From assembly GCF_051201035.1 (NCBI RefSeq), contig NZ_JBPODR010000002.1, positions 1 through 64,000 on the forward strand: 64,000 bases of DNA, given 5' to 3'. A model generated the notes under the pieces. It had not been told where the DNA came from and did no database searches. It saw only the letters and a program-made list of their open reading frames with translations. Within the stretch, counting starts at the first letter, position 1. Each line of letters starts with the position of its first letter. Origin of the DNA: Thermoanaerobacterium thermosulfurigenes (GTDB lineage: Bacteria; Bacillota; Thermoanaerobacteria; Thermoanaerobacterales; Thermoanaerobacteraceae). A program made the translations under genes and the position numbers. Below, piece by piece: positions 6,407-15,632 of this stretch.

Positions 6407-8188
6407 TTATAGGTCAACCTTTATGTGTAATTCATCCAACTGTTCTTTCGAAACTTCAGATGGCGCATCCGACATAAGATCGCATGCATTCTGGGTTTTT
6501 GGAAATGCGATAACATCCCTTATATTATCTGTACCCGTAAGTATCATTGTCAATCTGTCAAGCCCATATGCAATGCCACCATGTGGCGGTGCTCCATATT
6601 TAAAAGCATTTAATAAAAATCCAAATCGTGCCTCAGCATCTTCATCGTTAAAACCAAGCACTTTAAACATCTTCTTCTGCAATTCTGTATCATGTATCCT
6701 GATACTGCCACCACCTATTTCCATACCATTTAGAACTATGTCATACGCTTTTGCTCTTACCTGGCCCGGATTCTTGTCAAGCATTTCTATATCCTCGTCT
6801 TTTGGAGCAGTAAACGGATGGTGCATCGCAACATACCTTTTTTCTTCTTCGCTGTATTCCAACAATGGAAAATCGACAACCCACAAAAATTCGTACTTGT
6901 TCTCGTCAATAAGATTGTATCTTCTCCCCATTTCCAATCTCAAATGACCTAAAGCATCATAAACTATCATATTGTTTCTGTCAGCTACTATTAATATCAA
7001 ATCGCCTTTTTCTGCTTCCATGGCATTTAAAACCTGTGCCAACTCATCCTCTTTCAAAAATTTTGAGATTTGGGATTTTGGACCATCATCTGACATCTGT
7101 ATCCATACAAGTCCTTTAGCTTTATATGTTTTTACGTATTCTACAAGCTCATCTAATTGTCTTCTAGGAATAGATGCTGCACCTTTCACATTTATTGCCC
7201 TTACAGAACCACCATTTTCTATTGCATCTCTAAAAACTTTAAATTCAGAGTCTGCAAATATTGATGAAAGATTTTTCAACTCCATTCCAAATCTTAAATC
7301 AGGCTTGTCAGAGCCAAACCTGTCCATTGCTTCCTGCCAAGAAATTCTCCTAAAAGGAACTTCCAAGTCGATATTCAAAATTTCCTTAAATATTTTAGCT
7401 ATCATACGCTCATTTATGGATATGACATCATCTTCATCGACAAACGACATCTCTATATCGATCTGCGTAAACTCAGGCTGCCTATCTGCTCTTAAATCCT
7501 CATCTCTTAAGCATTTTGCAATCTGATAGTACCTATCAAAACCTGATATCATTAAAAGCTGCTTAAATATCTGCGGTGATTGTGGCAACGCAAAAAATTT
7601 GCCAGGTTGTACCCTACTTGGAACAAGATAATCTCTAGCTCCTTCTGGAGTGCTTTTTATGAGAAGCGGCGTTTCTATGTCTATAAAGCCGTTTTTATCC
7701 AAAAAGTCTCTCACAATTCTCGTTATCTTGTATCTTGTAATCAAAATCTTCTGCATCGATGGTCTTCTTAAATCCAAATACCTGTACTTTAATCTAATCG
7801 CCTCAGACACATTATTTCTATCCTCCACCATGAATGGTGGTGTCTCAGCTTTGCTTAAAATTTTAAATTCGCTTACGTAAATCTCTATGTTTCCTGTCTC
7901 AAGATTTGGATTCACATTTTCTTCCGATCTCTTTACAACTTTACCTGATGCAGCCAAAACATACTCATTTCTCACATGCTGAGCTTTATCAAATGCTTCC
8001 TTTGAAAGCTGCTCACTAAAAACAATCTGTATAAGCCCGGTCCTATCCCGCAATTCTAAAAATATGAGTCCTCCAAGATCTCTCCTTCTTTGAACCCATC
8101 CCATCACAACGACATTTTTCCCAACATCGTTAATTGTAAGTTCTCCGCACATATGTGTTCTTTTCATGCCTGCCAATTGCTCTCCCAT
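6407..8188 (-). CDS. aspS: Aspartyl-tRNA synthetase
   Basis: A class II synthetase that charges tRNA-Asp. It has an N-terminal OB anticodon-binding fold, the motif 2 region with CLRDEDLRADRQPEFTQID, the bacterial GAD insertion at about residues 290-420, and motif 3 in AYGLDRLTMIL. About 593 residues is normal for the bacterial type. The ATG at 8188 was chosen over TTG at 8191 because GGAGGT is six bases away. It lies 14 bp after hisS and is therefore under the same T-box leader. Confidence 0.96.
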   Translation of the reverse strand: MGEQLAGMKRTHMCGELTINDVGKNVVVMGWVQRRRDLGGLIFLELRDRTGLIQIVFSEQLSKEAFDKAQHVRNEYVLAASGKVVKRSEENVNPNLETGNIEIYVSEFKILSKAETPPFMVEDRNNVSEAIRLKYRYLDLRRPSMQKILITRYKITRIVRDFLDKNGFIDIETPLLIKSTPEGARDYLVPSRVQPGKFFALPQSPQIFKQLLMISGFDRYYQIAKCLRDEDLRADRQPEFTQIDIEMSFVDEDDVISINERMIAKIFKEILNIDLEVPFRRISWQEAMDRFGSDKPDLRFGMELKNLSSIFADSEFKVFRDAIENGGSVRAINVKGAASIPRRQLDELVEYVKTYKAKGLVWIQMSDDGPKSQISKFLKEDELAQVLNAMEAEKGDLILIVADRNNMIVYDALGHLRLEMGRRYNLIDENKYEFLWVVDFPLLEYSEEEKRYVAMHHPFTAPKDEDIEMLDKNPGQVRAKAYDIVLNGMEIGGGSIRIHDTELQKKMFKVLGFNDEDAEARFGFLLNAFKYGAPPHGGIAYGLDRLTMILTGTDNIRDVIAFPKTQNACDLMSDAPSEVSKEQLDELHIKVDL

Positions 8189-8202
8189 CAATATACCTCC
8201 AT

Positions 8203-9456
8203 CTATTCTGATATTTTATCATAAATTTTATCAAGCTCAATTGCACTTTCTTCTCCAGTGTCCATGTTTTTCATTTTTACCTTGCCATTTTTAAGTTCGT
8301 CTTCACCTAAAATTATCGTATACCTTACATTTAGTTTATTAGCGTATTTCATCTGTGCTTTAAGACTTCTTCCCATATTGTCAATCTCAACTGAAATTCC
8401 CAAACTCCTAAGTTTTGTAGCCATAGAAAACGCATATTTCTTTGCTTCATTTCCGATTGTGCATATGAAAAGATCTGGACGCTTTGGAGCGGGTATTTCA
8501 ATGCCGCTGTTTTCAAGCGTCAGCAACAAACGTTCAAGTCCCAATCCAAACCCTACACCAGGTACAGAAGGACCTCCACATTCTTCTACTAAACCATCGT
8601 ATCTTCCTCCACCACAAACAGTACCTTGTGCACCTATGTCGTTTGATATTATTTCAAAAGCTGTTTTAGTATAATAGTCAAGACCTCTAACTATCTTAGG
8701 ATTAATGATAAAGTTAAATCCCGCTTCTTTTAAATAAGATTGAAGACTTTCAAAGTGATTTTTGCAATCATCACAAAGATAATTAAGCATTAACGGTGCG
8801 TCCTTCAATATTCTTTTACAACTTTCAACCTTGCAATCAAGGACTCTCATGGGATTTATCTTATATCTTTCTTTGCAATCATCACATAAATTTTCAATAT
8901 TTTCTCCTAAAAATTCTTTCAACGCTTTGTTATATTCCCTTCTACAGTTAGGACATCCAATGCTGTTGATATTTAGCTCCAAATTTTTAAGTCCCAATTT
9001 ATTGAATAGAGTCATAGCAACACTGATTACTTCAGCATCAGCCAATGCGTCATGTGACCCAAACATTTCTATTCCAAATTGATGGTGTTCTCTAAGCCTT
9101 CCTGACTGAGGTCTTTCATATCTATATACTGGTGTTATGTAGTAAATCTTAACTGGCATCGTTTCTGCGTATAAGTTGTGTTCAACAAACGCTCTTACAG
9201 CAGGCGAAGTTCCCTCAGGCTTTAAAGTAATACTTCTACCGCTCTTGTCATTAAAAGTGTACATTTCCTTTCTGACAATATCAGTTGATTCGCCAACACC
9301 TCTTAAAAATAGTTCAGTGTGCTCAAACCCAGGCGTCCTGATTTCTTTGAATCCAAAATCTGCACATATTTCTCTTATCATATTTTCTAAATACTGCCAT
9401 TTATATGCTTCTGATGGAAGTACGTCTTTTGTCCCTCTAGGCGCTTTTGTAAGCAT
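8203..9456 (-). CDS. hisS: Histidyl-tRNA synthetase
   Basis: A class II synthetase charging tRNA-His. It has motif 1 around RTPGFEHTELF, motif 2 with YRYERPQSGRLREHHQFG, the HisA motif RGLDYYTKTAFE, and GGGRYDGL. The C-terminal anticodon-binding domain follows from about residue 325. At 417 residues it is full length. A four-cysteine cluster near 180-235 (CPNC, CDDC, CDDC) is an insertion seen in clostridial HisRS. It is first gene of the hisS-aspS unit behind a T-box. Confidence 0.96.
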   Translation of the reverse strand: MLTKAPRGTKDVLPSEAYKWQYLENMIREICADFGFKEIRTPGFEHTELFLRGVGESTDIVRKEMYTFNDKSGRSITLKPEGTSPAVRAFVEHNLYAETMPVKIYYITPVYRYERPQSGRLREHHQFGIEMFGSHDALADAEVISVAMTLFNKLGLKNLELNINSIGCPNCRREYNKALKEFLGENIENLCDDCKERYKINPMRVLDCKVESCKRILKDAPLMLNYLCDDCKNHFESLQSYLKEAGFNFIINPKIVRGLDYYTKTAFEIISNDIGAQGTVCGGGRYDGLVEECGGPSVPGVGFGLGLERLLLTLENSGIEIPAPKRPDLFICTIGNEAKKYAFSMATKLRSLGISVEIDNMGRSLKAQMKYANKLNVRYTIILGEDELKNGKVKMKNMDTGEESAIELDKIYDKISE

Positions 9457-9489
9457 AAAATCAACTCCTCTTTATACTTAAGTATTATA

Positions 9490-9740
9490 TAATATAAAAT
9501 TCTCTCAATCCCGCAAATAAATTGCAGGGACGAGAGAATTTCCCGTGGTGCCACCCTGATTACAACTCTTTCCTTTAACGCAGGTTTACGTATTTGGCCT
9601 ACATATCGACCAATATGCTAATAGGCGTCTTTCGCAAAGGCAGTGATATAAAGATACTCTCAGTCACGGTATCTTCTCCCTTTTATATGTGCTTTTGCTA
9701 CTCTCCTACTCATCGCAGTATACTATATCAAGCTATTTAT
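9490..9740 (-). promoter_or_regulatory. T-box leader of hisS-aspS
   Basis: The T-box core GGGTGGCACCACGGG is at 9542-9556 on the complementary strand, inside an antiterminator closed by CGTCCC-type pairing. The competing terminator AATTCTCTC...GAGAGAATTTT spans about 9497-9541. Stem I is short: GCAAAAGCA pairs with TGCCTTTGC, and the apical part contains AGGGAGAAGATACC...GAGAGTATC. The codon CAC (9645-9643) lies on the 3' side of the internal loop and fits a histidine specifier. Uncharged tRNA-His should stabilise the antiterminator and allow read-through. Confidence 0.88.
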
Positions 9741-9745
9741 TTGAT

Positions 9746-9774
9746 ATTATAACTTTAATATATTGACGTGTCAA
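9746..9774 (-). promoter_or_regulatory. Promoter of the hisS leader
   Basis: TTGACA (9769-9774) and TATAAT (9746-9751) on the minus strand are separated by 17 bases, a consensus sigma-A promoter just upstream of the T-box. Confidence 0.85.
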
Positions 9775-9786
9775 GCCAGAAAAGAA

Positions 9787-10707
9787 CTACTGCTTTTCTT
9801 TTAATACTTTCATTAACTTTTCAAAATATTCAGGAGTTGGTGCCTCAAATTCCATATAAACTTTCTTAGATGGATGCACTAAGCCTAAAAGCTTTGAATG
9901 TAACACCTGACCTGAAAGATTAAATCTCTGTTTTTTATATCCGTAAACTTCGTCACCTACAATTGGATGCCCAATATATGCCATATGAACTCTAATCTGA
10001 TGAGTGCGACCAGTTTTTATTATCGCTTCTACAAGAGAATTGTTTTTATACCTTTCGAGAACTCTGTATAATGTTAAAGCATAGCGTCCATCTTTTACAA
10101 CAGCCATCTTTTTTCTCTCAATATGATCTCTTCCTATTGGAGCCTCTACAGCTCCTTCATCGTTTTTAATTACTCCCTCAACGATCGCTAAATATTTCTT
10201 TAAAATAGTCCTGTTTTTTATTTGATTTGAAAGCTCAAGATGAGCTTTGTCATTTTTAGCAACAACCATTACGCCAGAAGTATCTTTATCAAGCCTATGG
10301 ACAATTCCCGGCCTTAATTCTCCATTTATGCCCGACAAATTTGTGCAATGGTATAAAAGCGCATTGACAAGTGTACCACTTAAATTACCAGGAGCAGGGT
10401 GAACCACCATGCCTTGAGGCTTATTTACAACAATTATATCATCATCTTCGTAAATAATATCAAGAGGAATATTTTCTGGTTTTAAGTCTATTTCTTCCGC
10501 TTCAGGTATATTTAAGTTTATCACATCACCTTCCCTTACCTTATAATTAGGCTTTACCGATTTGCCGTTAACTTTAACAAGTTCATCTAATATCAATTTC
10601 TTTAAATATGATCTTGTATAATCTACTTCCGAAGCTAAAAAAGAGTCTATTCTTTTATCTACATCATCTTTTTCTGCAATTATATTCACAATATTAACTA
10701 TGTTCAT
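9787..10707 (-). CDS. rluD: RluA/RluD-family pseudouridine synthase
   Basis: Converts uridines of 23S rRNA (or tRNA) to pseudouridine. An S4 RNA-binding domain covers about residues 15-75 and the catalytic domain follows, with the signature HRLDKDTSG near 138-146 holding the active aspartate. At 306 residues it is normal length. It follows lspA by about 30 bp, the same order as lspA-rluD (ylyB) in many Firmicutes. The exact target site cannot be read from sequence, so the symbol is by similarity and synteny. Confidence 0.88.
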   Translation of the reverse strand: MNIVNIVNIIAEKDDVDKRIDSFLASEVDYTRSYLKKLILDELVKVNGKSVKPNYKVREGDVINLNIPEAEEIDLKPENIPLDIIYEDDDIIVVNKPQGMVVHPAPGNLSGTLVNALLYHCTNLSGINGELRPGIVHRLDKDTSGVMVVAKNDKAHLELSNQIKNRTILKKYLAIVEGVIKNDEGAVEAPIGRDHIERKKMAVVKDGRYALTLYRVLERYKNNSLVEAIIKTGRTHQIRVHMAYIGHPIVGDEVYGYKKQRFNLSGQVLHSKLLGLVHPSKKVYMEFEAPTPEYFEKLMKVLKEKQ

Positions 10708-10740
10708 GAATTACAACCCTTCCAAGCATATAACCTACTA

Positions 10741-11178
10741 TTATTGACTTTCTTTTTTAAATATCAAAGTATAGCACAACAATATAGCGCCTACTACTAT
10801 CATGGAATCAGCTAAATTAAAGACTGCTGGAAAAAACCTGAAGTCAATGAAATCTACAACATACCCTAATCTGACTCTATCGATCAAATTTCCGATGGCT
10901 CCACCGAGAATCATGGATAAAGTAAACTTATAAAATGTACTGCTGGGTATATTTATAATTGAATACACCAATATTGTCCCAACAATAACCGTTATTATTA
11001 TAAAAAATACTGTCTTATTTTGCAATATTCCAAAAGCAGCACCTTTATTTTCAACGTACGTAAAGTTAAATACATTGTCTATTATAGGAAAAGTCCCAAT
11101 GGGTTTTAAATACCTCACTACAAAGTATTTTGAAATTTGGTCAATTAAAATAGAAATAAAAACAATGATAATTTCCAA
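10741..11178 (-). CDS. lspA: Lipoprotein signal peptidase II
   Basis: A membrane aspartic protease that removes signal peptides from diacylglyceryl-modified prolipoproteins. Four hydrophobic segments are visible in 145 residues. The two catalytic aspartates are in GNLIDRVRLG and FNLADSMI, and VENKGAAFG is conserved. An AGGAGG precedes the start. It forms a pair with the downstream pseudouridine synthase. Confidence 0.94.
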   Translation of the reverse strand: MEIIIVFISILIDQISKYFVVRYLKPIGTFPIIDNVFNFTYVENKGAAFGILQNKTVFFIIITVIVGTILVYSIINIPSSTFYKFTLSMILGGAIGNLIDRVRLGYVVDFIDFRFFPAVFNLADSMIVVGAILLCYTLIFKKESQ

Positions 11179-11203
11179 AATTTATCCTCCTAAGTAAAAG
11201 CTT

Positions 11204-11236
11204 AAAATTAGGGCTTGAAAATCGAGCCCTAATTTA
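11204..11236 (-). terminator. Terminator of the mutarotase-fold gene
   Basis: AAATTAGGGCT and AGCCCTAATTT form an 11-bp stem around GATTTTCA. The 3' arm ends in T residues on the minus strand. Confidence 0.8.
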
Positions 11237-11255
11237 GATTTCAATCTTTCAAAAA

Positions 11256-12158
11256 TTATTTTACGTACTTGGATAACAATTCTTCTATCTCTTTTTCATC
11301 TATAGATGGTCTTTTAACATTATCGTATAAAATCCATTCTTCTAAATGCACAGTTGATGCACCAGGTTCTAATTTTACCATAGGACCTAATGACTCCATT
11401 TCCATCATCCAATCTGTCGTATATGTTTCGTAAGAAGCATTGTAATCCGGATAAACTGCATTTTCATCATGTTTAAATTTCTTTATAAAAAGATGTCCAT
11501 GATTAAAGTACGCTGCCCATCCTTTTTCATTTTGAATTCCAAATTTAAATGGTTCTTTTTTATTAGGGTCTTGCTCAAAAATTATGTACTTGTCTCCAAA
11601 GTGTATTCTGTGATCTTTCATGTGGGAGTAAGGCCACAATACTAAAGCTCTATTTGGCAAAAGTCCAGTGTCTTTCATAGGTTGCTCAACGACTTGAAGA
11701 CCTCCTGTTGCCATGACAGATATAGCCCATGGTGAAAGCTCTACCGCCCAAGCACCTTTATTTGTAAGCATATGCTTAACATTTACAACAGGTTTATCTG
11801 GTTCTAAAGTTATTTCAATTTCCTTTTGTATGTATGCATAATCTTTAGGCTCTTGAATAAGCTTAATGCCATTTTCTATTTCTTCGTACTTTATTGGAAA
11901 ATTATCAAGTGTATATGTTCTTGGCATGGCTTCAGGGCTGTGCCACAATCTATGCCCACCATAATTTCTCCAAATGTCCTCACCTTTTTTACCTGCATCT
12001 TCTTCATTAATGCTGAATTCATTTTCTTGTCCTACAAACCCAAATCTCATTATCCTTGGACCTATTTCCGTTGTAGCTATAAAATCAACCACCCCATTAG
12101 AAACTTCAATGCAATTATTCCAACCCGAAAATGAAACCTTTTTAATCGTAACACTCAT
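11256..12158 (-). CDS. Galactose-mutarotase-fold protein of unknown substrate
   Basis: A 300-residue soluble protein. The opening VSNGVVDFIATTEIGPRIM and the later GGHRLWHSPE resemble the beta-sandwich fold of aldose 1-epimerase-like proteins, but the usual catalytic His/Glu pattern of GalM cannot be assigned with confidence. No signal peptide is present. It stands alone between lspA and transketolase with its own terminator, so a role in sugar metabolism is only suggested. It could be a sugar-phosphate epimerase or a non-enzymatic sugar binder. Confidence 0.6.
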   Translation of the reverse strand: MSVTIKKVSFSGWNNCIEVSNGVVDFIATTEIGPRIMRFGFVGQENEFSINEEDAGKKGEDIWRNYGGHRLWHSPEAMPRTYTLDNFPIKYEEIENGIKLIQEPKDYAYIQKEIEITLEPDKPVVNVKHMLTNKGAWAVELSPWAISVMATGGLQVVEQPMKDTGLLPNRALVLWPYSHMKDHRIHFGDKYIIFEQDPNKKEPFKFGIQNEKGWAAYFNHGHLFIKKFKHDENAVYPDYNASYETYTTDWMMEMESLGPMVKLEPGASTVHLEEWILYDNVKRPSIDEKEIEELLSKYVK

Positions 12159-12200
12159 GATACCATTCCTTTCTTAAATAAAGCATACTTGTATGATTCC

Positions 12201-12243
12201 TAAAAATTTTTGAATAAGAGTGCGATAAAGCACTCTTATTCAT
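12201..12243 (-). terminator. Terminator of tkt
   Basis: TGAATAAGAGTGC and GCACTCTTATTCA form a 13-bp stem around TTTATC directly after the tkt stop. The tail is AAAATTTTT, so the T-run is offset by four bases. Confidence 0.65.
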
Positions 12244-14228
12244 CACTTTAATAGCTCTAATACCTTGTTGACGACATTTTCAACAGTGAATCCAAATTCT
12301 CTAAAGAGTATTTCACCAGGCGCAGATGCTCCAAAATGATCAAGACCAATTACACAGCCATCAAGACCAACGTATTTATACCAGCTCATAGTACTTGCAG
12401 CCTCTACTGCAATTCTGGCTCTCACATTATCAGGAAGCACTGTTTTTTTGTATTCATCTGGTTGCATATCAAATATCTCCATTGAAGGCATGCTTACTAC
12501 CCTCGCCTTAATCCCCTTCTCTTTAAGCACTTTGTATGCCTCATAAATCAAACTAACCTCTGAACCACTGGCCAATAAAATCACATCTGGATTTCCATTT
12601 TCAGCATCACACAACACATATCCGCCTTTTAAAGCATCTTTTGATGTCTCATCGTAAACAGGAAGATTTTGCCTTGTCAATATCAATGCTGTTGGACCGT
12701 CTTTTTTGTTAAGAGCGTAGCACCATGCAGCAGAAACTTCTTTTGAGTCTGCAGGCCTTATAACCGTCAAGTTTGGAATGCTTCTTAACATTGGCAAATG
12801 TTCTATCGGTTCGTGTGTTGGACCATCCTCGCCAACGCCAATGCTGTCATGAGTAAATACGTAAATTACAGGAAGCTTCATCAATGCAGATAACCTTACA
12901 GCGCCCTTCATATAATCACTGAATACGAGGAATGTAGATACATAAGGTATAATACCGCCATAAGCAGCCATTCCATTCGCAATCGCTGCCATTGCATGTT
13001 CTCTAACGCCAAAGTGAAAATTAGAGCCACCTCTGTTTTCGCTGCTATAGTCGCCTCTATCTTTTGTGTAGGTCTTTGTAGATGGCGCAAGATCTGCAGA
13101 ACCACCTATCAGATTTGGGACAAGCTTAACCAAATAATTCAAAACGTCTCCAGATGAAGACCTTGTAGCCGTCTTTACTTTAAAATTCCAAAGGCCTTCG
13201 TCAGCGACTAAATCAACCGGTAATTTCTCACTGTGCCATTTATCCCATTCTTCTGCTAATTCTGGATAGTCTTTTCTATAATTTTCAAACATTCTATTCC
13301 ATTTTTCTTCTTCTTTATTTAATTCTTCTATGATATTTTCAAAATGCTTACGCACTTCATCTGGAACATAAAATTCCTCATCATAATCCCATCCCAAAAA
13401 CTTTTTAGTTGCCTCTACATTTTTATCTCCCAGTGGCTCTCCATGTGCTGAAGCTTTTCCTTGTTTCTCTGGGCAGCCGTATCCAATCACTGTCTTTACT
13501 ATGATAAGTGACGGCCTTTCTTTGTCTGCCTTTGCTTCTTCAATAGCTTTTCCTATCTTTTCTACGTCATTACCATCATCTACTTTTATAACTTGCCAAC
13601 CATAAGCCTCAAATCTTTTACCAACATCTTCTGTAAAAGCAATATCTGTACCACCTTCGATAGAAATGTTATTGGAATCGTACAATGCTATCAATTTACC
13701 AAGCTTTAGCGTTCCAGCTAAAGAACACGCTTCAGACGAAATGCCCTCCATGAGGCATCCATCGCCAACGATAGCGTATGTATAATTATCTACTATGTCA
13801 TACCCTGGACGGTTAAATTTGCTTGCCATATAAGTCTCGGCGATTGCCATGCCAACAGCGTTTGAAATACCTTGTCCCAATGGACCTGTAGTAATTTCAA
13901 CACCTGGTGTATGCCCATATTCTGGATGTCCCGGAGTTAAACTTTGCCATTGTCTAAAATTCTTAAGATCTTCTATTGTAAGTCCATAGCCAAAAAGATG
14001 CAACAATGAATATAAAAGTGCAGAACCATGTCCAGCAGATAATATAAATCTATCTCGCCCAGCCCATTTAGGATTTTGGGGACTGTGCTTTAAATATTTG
14101 GCCCACAATGTATATGCCATTGGAGCAGAACCCATTGGCATACCTGGATGTCCAGAGTTAGCCTTTTGCACCTGTTCGATTGAAAGTATACGTATAGTAT
14201 TAATTGCTAATTCATCAATCCTGTTCAT
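12243..14228 (-). CDS. tkt: Transketolase
   Basis: A thiamine-diphosphate enzyme of the non-oxidative pentose phosphate pathway, moving two-carbon units between sugar phosphates. The 661-residue chain is complete. It carries GHGSALLYSLLHL, the ThDP motif GDGCLMEG...N (near residue 155), the pyrimidine domain with VREHAMAAIANGM and the C-terminal domain starting near 525. A weak sigma-A -10 (TATAAT) lies about 40 bp upstream. It is transcribed alone. Pentose use is prominent in xylan-degrading relatives, which fits a single strong gene. Confidence 0.96.
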   Translation of the reverse strand: MNRIDELAINTIRILSIEQVQKANSGHPGMPMGSAPMAYTLWAKYLKHSPQNPKWAGRDRFILSAGHGSALLYSLLHLFGYGLTIEDLKNFRQWQSLTPGHPEYGHTPGVEITTGPLGQGISNAVGMAIAETYMASKFNRPGYDIVDNYTYAIVGDGCLMEGISSEACSLAGTLKLGKLIALYDSNNISIEGGTDIAFTEDVGKRFEAYGWQVIKVDDGNDVEKIGKAIEEAKADKERPSLIIVKTVIGYGCPEKQGKASAHGEPLGDKNVEATKKFLGWDYDEEFYVPDEVRKHFENIIEELNKEEEKWNRMFENYRKDYPELAEEWDKWHSEKLPVDLVADEGLWNFKVKTATRSSSGDVLNYLVKLVPNLIGGSADLAPSTKTYTKDRGDYSSENRGGSNFHFGVREHAMAAIANGMAAYGGIIPYVSTFLVFSDYMKGAVRLSALMKLPVIYVFTHDSIGVGEDGPTHEPIEHLPMLRSIPNLTVIRPADSKEVSAAWCYALNKKDGPTALILTRQNLPVYDETSKDALKGGYVLCDAENGNPDVILLASGSEVSLIYEAYKVLKEKGIKARVVSMPSMEIFDMQPDEYKKTVLPDNVRARIAVEAASTMSWYKYVGLDGCVIGLDHFGASAPGEILFREFGFTVENVVNKVLELLK

Positions 14229-14305
14229 ACTTAACTCTCCTTTGCTTTTTAATTACCATTAATATTATAACATTGGATAAATCGTAATAAAAGAATTTAA
14301 CTTAA

Positions 14306-14326
14306 AATTCGAGCAAGTTACGAATT
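14306..14326. repeat. Inverted repeat AATTCG-N9-CGAATT
   Basis: A symmetric 6-bp inverted repeat with a 9-bp centre in the spacer between the divergently placed tkt and tRNA-Trp promoters. It could be a protein-binding site upstream of tkt. No regulator is known for it. Confidence 0.35.
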
Positions 14327-14398
14327 ATTTTTATATTTTGCACACTTTTTTTGTTGAGTTTTATGACAGAATAACAACGAAATAAATGCACTTAGTTA

Positions 14399-14427
14399 TT
14401 GACTAGATAAATATACTATGATATAAT
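14399..14427 (+). promoter_or_regulatory. Promoter of tRNA-Trp
   Basis: TTGACT (14399-14404), a 17-base spacer and TATAAT (14422-14427), about 12 bases before the tRNA 5' end. Confidence 0.85.
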
Positions 14428-14439
14428 AAATTTCGTCGC

Positions 14440-14515
<76 letters not shown>

Positions 14516-14555
14516 TTTTTATGCCTAAAATGCTTTTTAAACACAAGATTCGCTT

Positions 14556-15203
14556 TTATTTTAATGTTTTTTTGTAATCTTCATTGCTTATTTTGTCTAC
14601 CTCTTCCACATATCCTGAATTATAATCATCGTAATCGTCATCATAATTATCAAGCCCTGCCTTAGTTTTATTATACCTTGCTACCGCTTGATACGAATCC
14701 TCAGCGTCAAATTGATTTTCGTCTTTAGAATCCATGTATCCCCATCCAAAAGGATATTTAATAGTTCTTTCTTCGTTGGGGCGTGAAAATCTAAGATCGC
14801 TTAATTTTAAATCATTATTTTTCGCACATTTTGCGCACAAAGGTGTATATGGCAATGCTTCTAACCTTTCTATTTCAATTTCTTTATGACAATGATTGCA
14901 TATACCATACTTACCGCTAACCATCCGTGAAAGAGCATCATCGATTTGCCTCAAAACGTGTTGTTCGTTATCTTTTAATGCGTAATTTTTCTCTAATTCA
15001 TATACTTCCGAAGCTATGTCTGCTGGATGATTGTCCGCTAATGATAGTTCCTGATAATATTCTCTCTCACCAATTTTCCCAGTTCCATTATTATCATCCA
15101 TCTCGTTTAAAGTATGCAAAATTTTATTTCTTTCATCAATAAGTCTTTTTCTAAAGTACTCTAATTTTTTGTCATCCATAATAACCACATGCCTTTCTAT
15201 CAT
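14556..15203 (-). CDS. yteA: YteA-like DksA/TraR zinc-finger protein
   Basis: A 215-residue protein with an N-terminal coiled coil (about 5-95) and a DksA-type zinc finger with CNHC...CAKC near residues 102-126. The C-terminal third is acidic (a run with DNYDDDYDDYNSG). This architecture matches the YteA group of spore formers, whose function is unknown; DksA relatives contact RNA polymerase. The ATG at 15203 overlaps the stop of the upstream membrane-protein gene as ATGA, indicating translational coupling, although an internal ATG nine codons later is also possible. Confidence 0.8.
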   Translation of the reverse strand: MIERHVVIMDDKKLEYFRKRLIDERNKILHTLNEMDDNNGTGKIGEREYYQELSLADNHPADIASEVYELEKNYALKDNEQHVLRQIDDALSRMVSGKYGICNHCHKEIEIERLEALPYTPLCAKCAKNNDLKLSDLRFSRPNEERTIKYPFGWGYMDSKDENQFDAEDSYQAVARYNKTKAGLDNYDDDYDDYNSGYVEEVDKISNEDYKKTLK

Positions 15204-15484
15204 AAATTTTGTTGAACAATTTTAATTATATGAGCAATAATATTGCCTATAATAGGCAAATTCAATAAAACCGCTCTTTGCAATATGTATATTACAATTG
15301 CTCCAAGCAATGTAAATCCTATAGCCATGCCAAAACCACGTGCAAGCCCGCCGACAAAGTTAAGCCATAGGAGTCTATAAGGGCTTTGCATCAATTCTAC
15401 ATAGTCAGCTATTTTCATTTTTTCCATCATCTCAGACATTTTTTCAATTTGCTTTTTTATTTCATTTAATAATTTATTATCCAA
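15200..15484 (-). CDS. Small membrane protein, DUF5665 type
   Basis: A 94-residue protein with a charged helical N-terminus (about 1-28, coiled-coil-like) and hydrophobic segments at about 40-72 and 74-90. A conserved-looking SPYRLLWLNFVGGLARGFGMAIG region agrees with the DUF5665 group of Firmicutes. It starts with TTG eight bases after AGGAGG. Its stop overlaps the yteA-like start, so the two are probably made together. Function unknown. Confidence 0.75.
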   Translation of the reverse strand: MDNKLLNEIKKQIEKMSEMMEKMKIADYVELMQSPYRLLWLNFVGGLARGFGMAIGFTLLGAIVIYILQRAVLLNLPIIGNIIAHIIKIVQQNL

Positions 15485-15632
15485 GCCCCATTCCTCCTAT
15501 AAACTATTTTGTCTTTTTGGGCAAAGTTTATTAATAATTTATTGTTTTTTAAACTTAAATATGCTTAAATTAGTAATAAGAAGATGTATATTTTAATAAA
15601 ATTATCTTAGTAAAATTGATGAGGGGAATAAA

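Noticed and set aside
6162..6947. Long plus-strand frame opposite aspS and the 6S RNA
   Set aside because: It is antisense to a well-supported synthetase gene and a structured RNA, with no ribosome site or family.
9643..9645. Two-codon (Asp plus His) specifier in the hisS-aspS T-box
   Set aside because: Only CAC is present in the loop; the preceding bases are ATAT, so no GAC or GAT overlaps it.
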